Assembly: GCF_010977575.1 (NCBI RefSeq)
Contig: NZ_CP048812.1
Span: 3,534,001-3,598,000, forward strand
Length of the DNA stretch: 64,000 bases
Direction: 5' to 3'
From: Halomonas socia
Lineage (GTDB): Bacteria; Pseudomonadota; Gammaproteobacteria; Pseudomonadales; Halomonadaceae
Shown piece by piece: positions 62,542 to 64,000 of the stretch (the first letter of the stretch is position 1; every line of letters begins with the position of its first letter). Made by a program: the position numbers and the translations under genes. A model generated the notes under the pieces. That model made no database searches. It was not told the DNA's origin and saw only the letters and a list, made by a program, of their open reading frames with translations.

Positions 62542-63398
62542 GTGGTGGCAGTTACTACGTACCCGCAACCAGCAAGTGGCCGGTGCTGGGCTCGCTAGCG
62601 CTGGGCGTGATGATGATCGGCGCTGGCATGTCGCTGGTGCATGGCAACGGCACCATCGTCATGTCACTGGGCCTGATCGGGGTGTTGGCGGTGATGGCGC
62701 TGTGGTTCCGCGACGTGGTGCTGGAGTCGCGCCAGGGGCTGTACGACGCCCAGATGGATCGCTCGTTCCGCTGGGGCATGGGGTGGTTCATCTTCTCTGA
62801 AGTGATGTTCTTCGCCGCCTTCTTCGGTGCGCTGTTCTATATTCGGGTGTTTGCGCTGCCGTGGCTCGACGGCGAGGGGGCCAAGGGCGTGGCGGCACTG
62901 CTATGGCCCGACTTCTCGGCGACCTGGCCGTTGATGAGCCCGCCGGACCCCAGCGTCAGTGGCCCGCGAGAGGTGATGAATCCGTGGCAGCTACCGCTGG
63001 TCAACACCCTGATTCTGGTGGCCTCGAGCATTACCTTGACCATCGCCCATGAGGGGCTCAAGGAGGGAAATCGCGCCGCCTGTCGCAACTGGCTGATCGC
63101 CACGCTGCTGCTGGGCTTCGTGTTCGTCGTGATCCAGGGCGTCGAGTACTATCAGGCGGTGACCCACTACGGAATTACCCTGCAGGCGGGTATCTACGGA
63201 GCCACCTTCTTCATGCTGACGGGCTTCCACGGCTTGCACGTGATCATCGGTGTCACCATCCTGGCGGTGATGTTCGTGAGGATCCTGCGCGGTCACTTTG
63301 GCGGTCACGACCATTTCGGCTTCGAGGCATCGTGCTGGTACTGGCACTTCGTCGATGTGGTGTGGATCGGTCTGTTCCTGTTCGTCTACGTGTTCTGA
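62538..63398 (+). CDS. coxC: Cytochrome c oxidase subunit III
   Basis: 286 residues, seven helices. YYVPATSKWPVLGSLALGVM, RWGMGWFIFSEVMFFAAFFG, GFHGLHVIIGVTILAVMF and EASCWYWHFVDVVWIGLFLF are typical of subunit III. Translationally coupled to ctaG. It completes the core oxidase complex. Confidence 0.97.
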   Translation: MSGGSYYVPATSKWPVLGSLALGVMMIGAGMSLVHGNGTIVMSLGLIGVLAVMALWFRDVVLESRQGLYDAQMDRSFRWGMGWFIFSEVMFFAAFFGALFYIRVFALPWLDGEGAKGVAALLWPDFSATWPLMSPPDPSVSGPREVMNPWQLPLVNTLILVASSITLTIAHEGLKEGNRAACRNWLIATLLLGFVFVVIQGVEYYQAVTHYGITLQAGIYGATFFMLTGFHGLHVIIGVTILAVMFVRILRGHFGGHDHFGFEASCWYWHFVDVVWIGLFLFVYVF

Positions 63399-63418
63399 GG
63401 ACTGCGCTGAGGTGTCAC

Positions 63419-63447
63419 CGGGCCCGGCACTAGCTGCCGGGCCTTCG
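63419..63447 (+). terminator. Hairpin terminator candidate after coxC
   Basis: GGCCCGGCA (63421-63429) pairs with TGCCGGGCC (63435-63443) around CTAGC, followed by TTCG. It lies between coxC and the convergent DUF2909 gene. The T tract is short, so it may be weak or act in both directions. Confidence 0.6.
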
Positions 63448-63463
63448 CGTGATGGGGCGGCAC

Positions 63464-63652
63464 TCAGGCCAGATCGCCGATGTAAAAACCGTAGCCGAGT
63501 AGTACGATCAATAGGCCGGCCATCGAAACGCGCAGCTTCAGCGACGTCAATAGTCGTCGCGAACTGCCGTGGTCGCGCAGCAGGAAGCCGGCACCTGCCG
63601 CCAGACTGGCGAGCATGGTAAGAAATGTCAGGGCGATCAACGCTTTCAGCAT
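63464..63652 (-). CDS. DUF2909 family twin-transmembrane protein
   Basis: 62 residues with two membrane helices: MLKALIALTFLTMLASLAAG and LRVSMAGLLIVLLGYGFYIG, joined by FLLRDHGSSRRLLTSLK. This matches the DUF2909 pattern, commonly encoded opposite surf1 next to cox genes. Divergent from surf1 by ten bases. Role unknown, presumably tied to oxidase assembly. Confidence 0.88.
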   Translation of the reverse strand: MLKALIALTFLTMLASLAAGAGFLLRDHGSSRRLLTSLKLRVSMAGLLIVLLGYGFYIGDLA

Positions 63653-63662
63653 GGGATACTCC

Positions 63663-64000
63663 GTGAGTCATCAGACGCCCAGTTCAAGCAAGCCGGTGCA
63701 ACATGTCAAGCGCTTATGGTGGTGGTGGCTGGCCTGGAGTCTGCTGGTCGCCCTTGGTATCGGCCTGGGCATGTGGCAGTGGGAGCGTGCCGCCGACAAG
63801 CGCGACTACCTGCAGCGCCTGGCCGATGCGCCGCAGTTGGCGGCCCCGCAGGATACCCCGCCGGAAGGATCACGCATCACCCTGCGCGGCGAGTTCCTCG
63901 CCGACCAGACCTATTTTCTCGACAACCGCGTGGTCGAGGGACAGGTGGGTGTGGCGGCGCTTACCCCGCTGCGCGGCGATGACGGCCGGCTGTGGCTTGT
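63663..64000 (+). CDS. SURF1-family cytochrome oxidase assembly protein (3' end outside window)
   Basis: GTG start at 63663, reading MSHQTPSSSKPVQHVKRLWW, a membrane helix (WWLAWSLLVALGIGLGMWQW) and the SURF1 hallmark G-WQ--R as GMWQWERAADKRDYL. It continues with GEFLADQTYFLDNRVVEGQV, the usual strand region, and leaves the window after 112 codons. SURF1 assists heme a insertion or oxidase assembly. No strong ribosome site is visible, but the family N-terminus fits this start. Confidence 0.9.
   Translation, partial: MSHQTPSSSKPVQHVKRLWWWWLAWSLLVALGIGLGMWQWERAADKRDYLQRLADAPQLAAPQDTPPEGSRITLRGEFLADQTYFLDNRVVEGQVGVAALTPLRGDDGRLWL

Noticed and set aside
1..64000. CRISPR array
   Set aside because: No series of regularly spaced direct repeats was seen; the 16-base array at 49262 is tandem without spacers.

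Overview
The window is high-GC gammaproteobacterial chromosome. Gene content (bkd complex, NhaP2-type K+/H+ antiporter, an M42 peptidase of the osmolyte-cluster type, DUF2970-cox operon, twin tRNA genes) and the intergenic repeat style point to Halomonas or a close halophilic relative. This assignment is inferred from reading; no search was run.

Layout. 1-5.1 kb: branched-chain 2-oxoacid dehydrogenase E1alpha (cut by the window edge), E1beta and E2, followed directly by a Hanks-type Ser/Thr kinase. 5.2-13.5 kb: a guanidine exporter behind a guanidine-II type riboswitch, the L-2-hydroxyglutarate oxidase with its divergent GntR regulator, a SulP transporter, an M42 peptidase and a membrane PQQ glucose dehydrogenase. 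13.5-24.1 kb: a peptide ABC operon with a terminal GntR gene, a divergent DUF1028 gene, and the bauA-mmsA pair for beta-alanine/propanoate-type degradation. 24.2-30.4 kb: a chemoreceptor, an EAL protein and an unknown protein, with flagellar sigma-28 (FliA) promoter sequences in front, then rarD. 30.5-32.0 kb: yafV-rsuA.

32.0-36.9 kb is an AT-richer accessory island of unrecognised proteins. It sits between a truncated copy of yejF and the intact yejF. It carries two near-consensus FliA promoters, a frameshifted FlhE-like secreted protein, and a set of related proteins sharing short motifs, plus gene remnants. This is the part of the window most likely to be undescribed: a flagella-coregulated gene set.

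36.9-49.2 kb: yejF-E-B and the peptide-binding protein, mltD, gloB, then a methyltransferase-rnhA-dnaQ-nudC run, an SCP2 protein and sohB. 49.2-56.6 kb: an ArsR regulator, prpE, yhhQ behind a probable preQ1-I riboswitch, ybfF, an NMT1-type binding protein and nhaP2. 56.6-64 kb: tRNA-Ser and tRNA-Pro, lrgAB, and the cytochrome c oxidase operon (DUF2970, coxB, coxA, ctaG, coxC, DUF2909, surf1, the last cut by the window end).

Five genes (the 32.7 kb island gene, the FlhE-like gene, yejE, prpE, coxB) are each interrupted by what looks like the loss of one base in a short homopolymer. Adding the base back gives a whole-codon, family-like reading frame every time. Because conserved core genes are hit, base-calling error is the simplest explanation, and none of these should be called a true pseudogene without checking.
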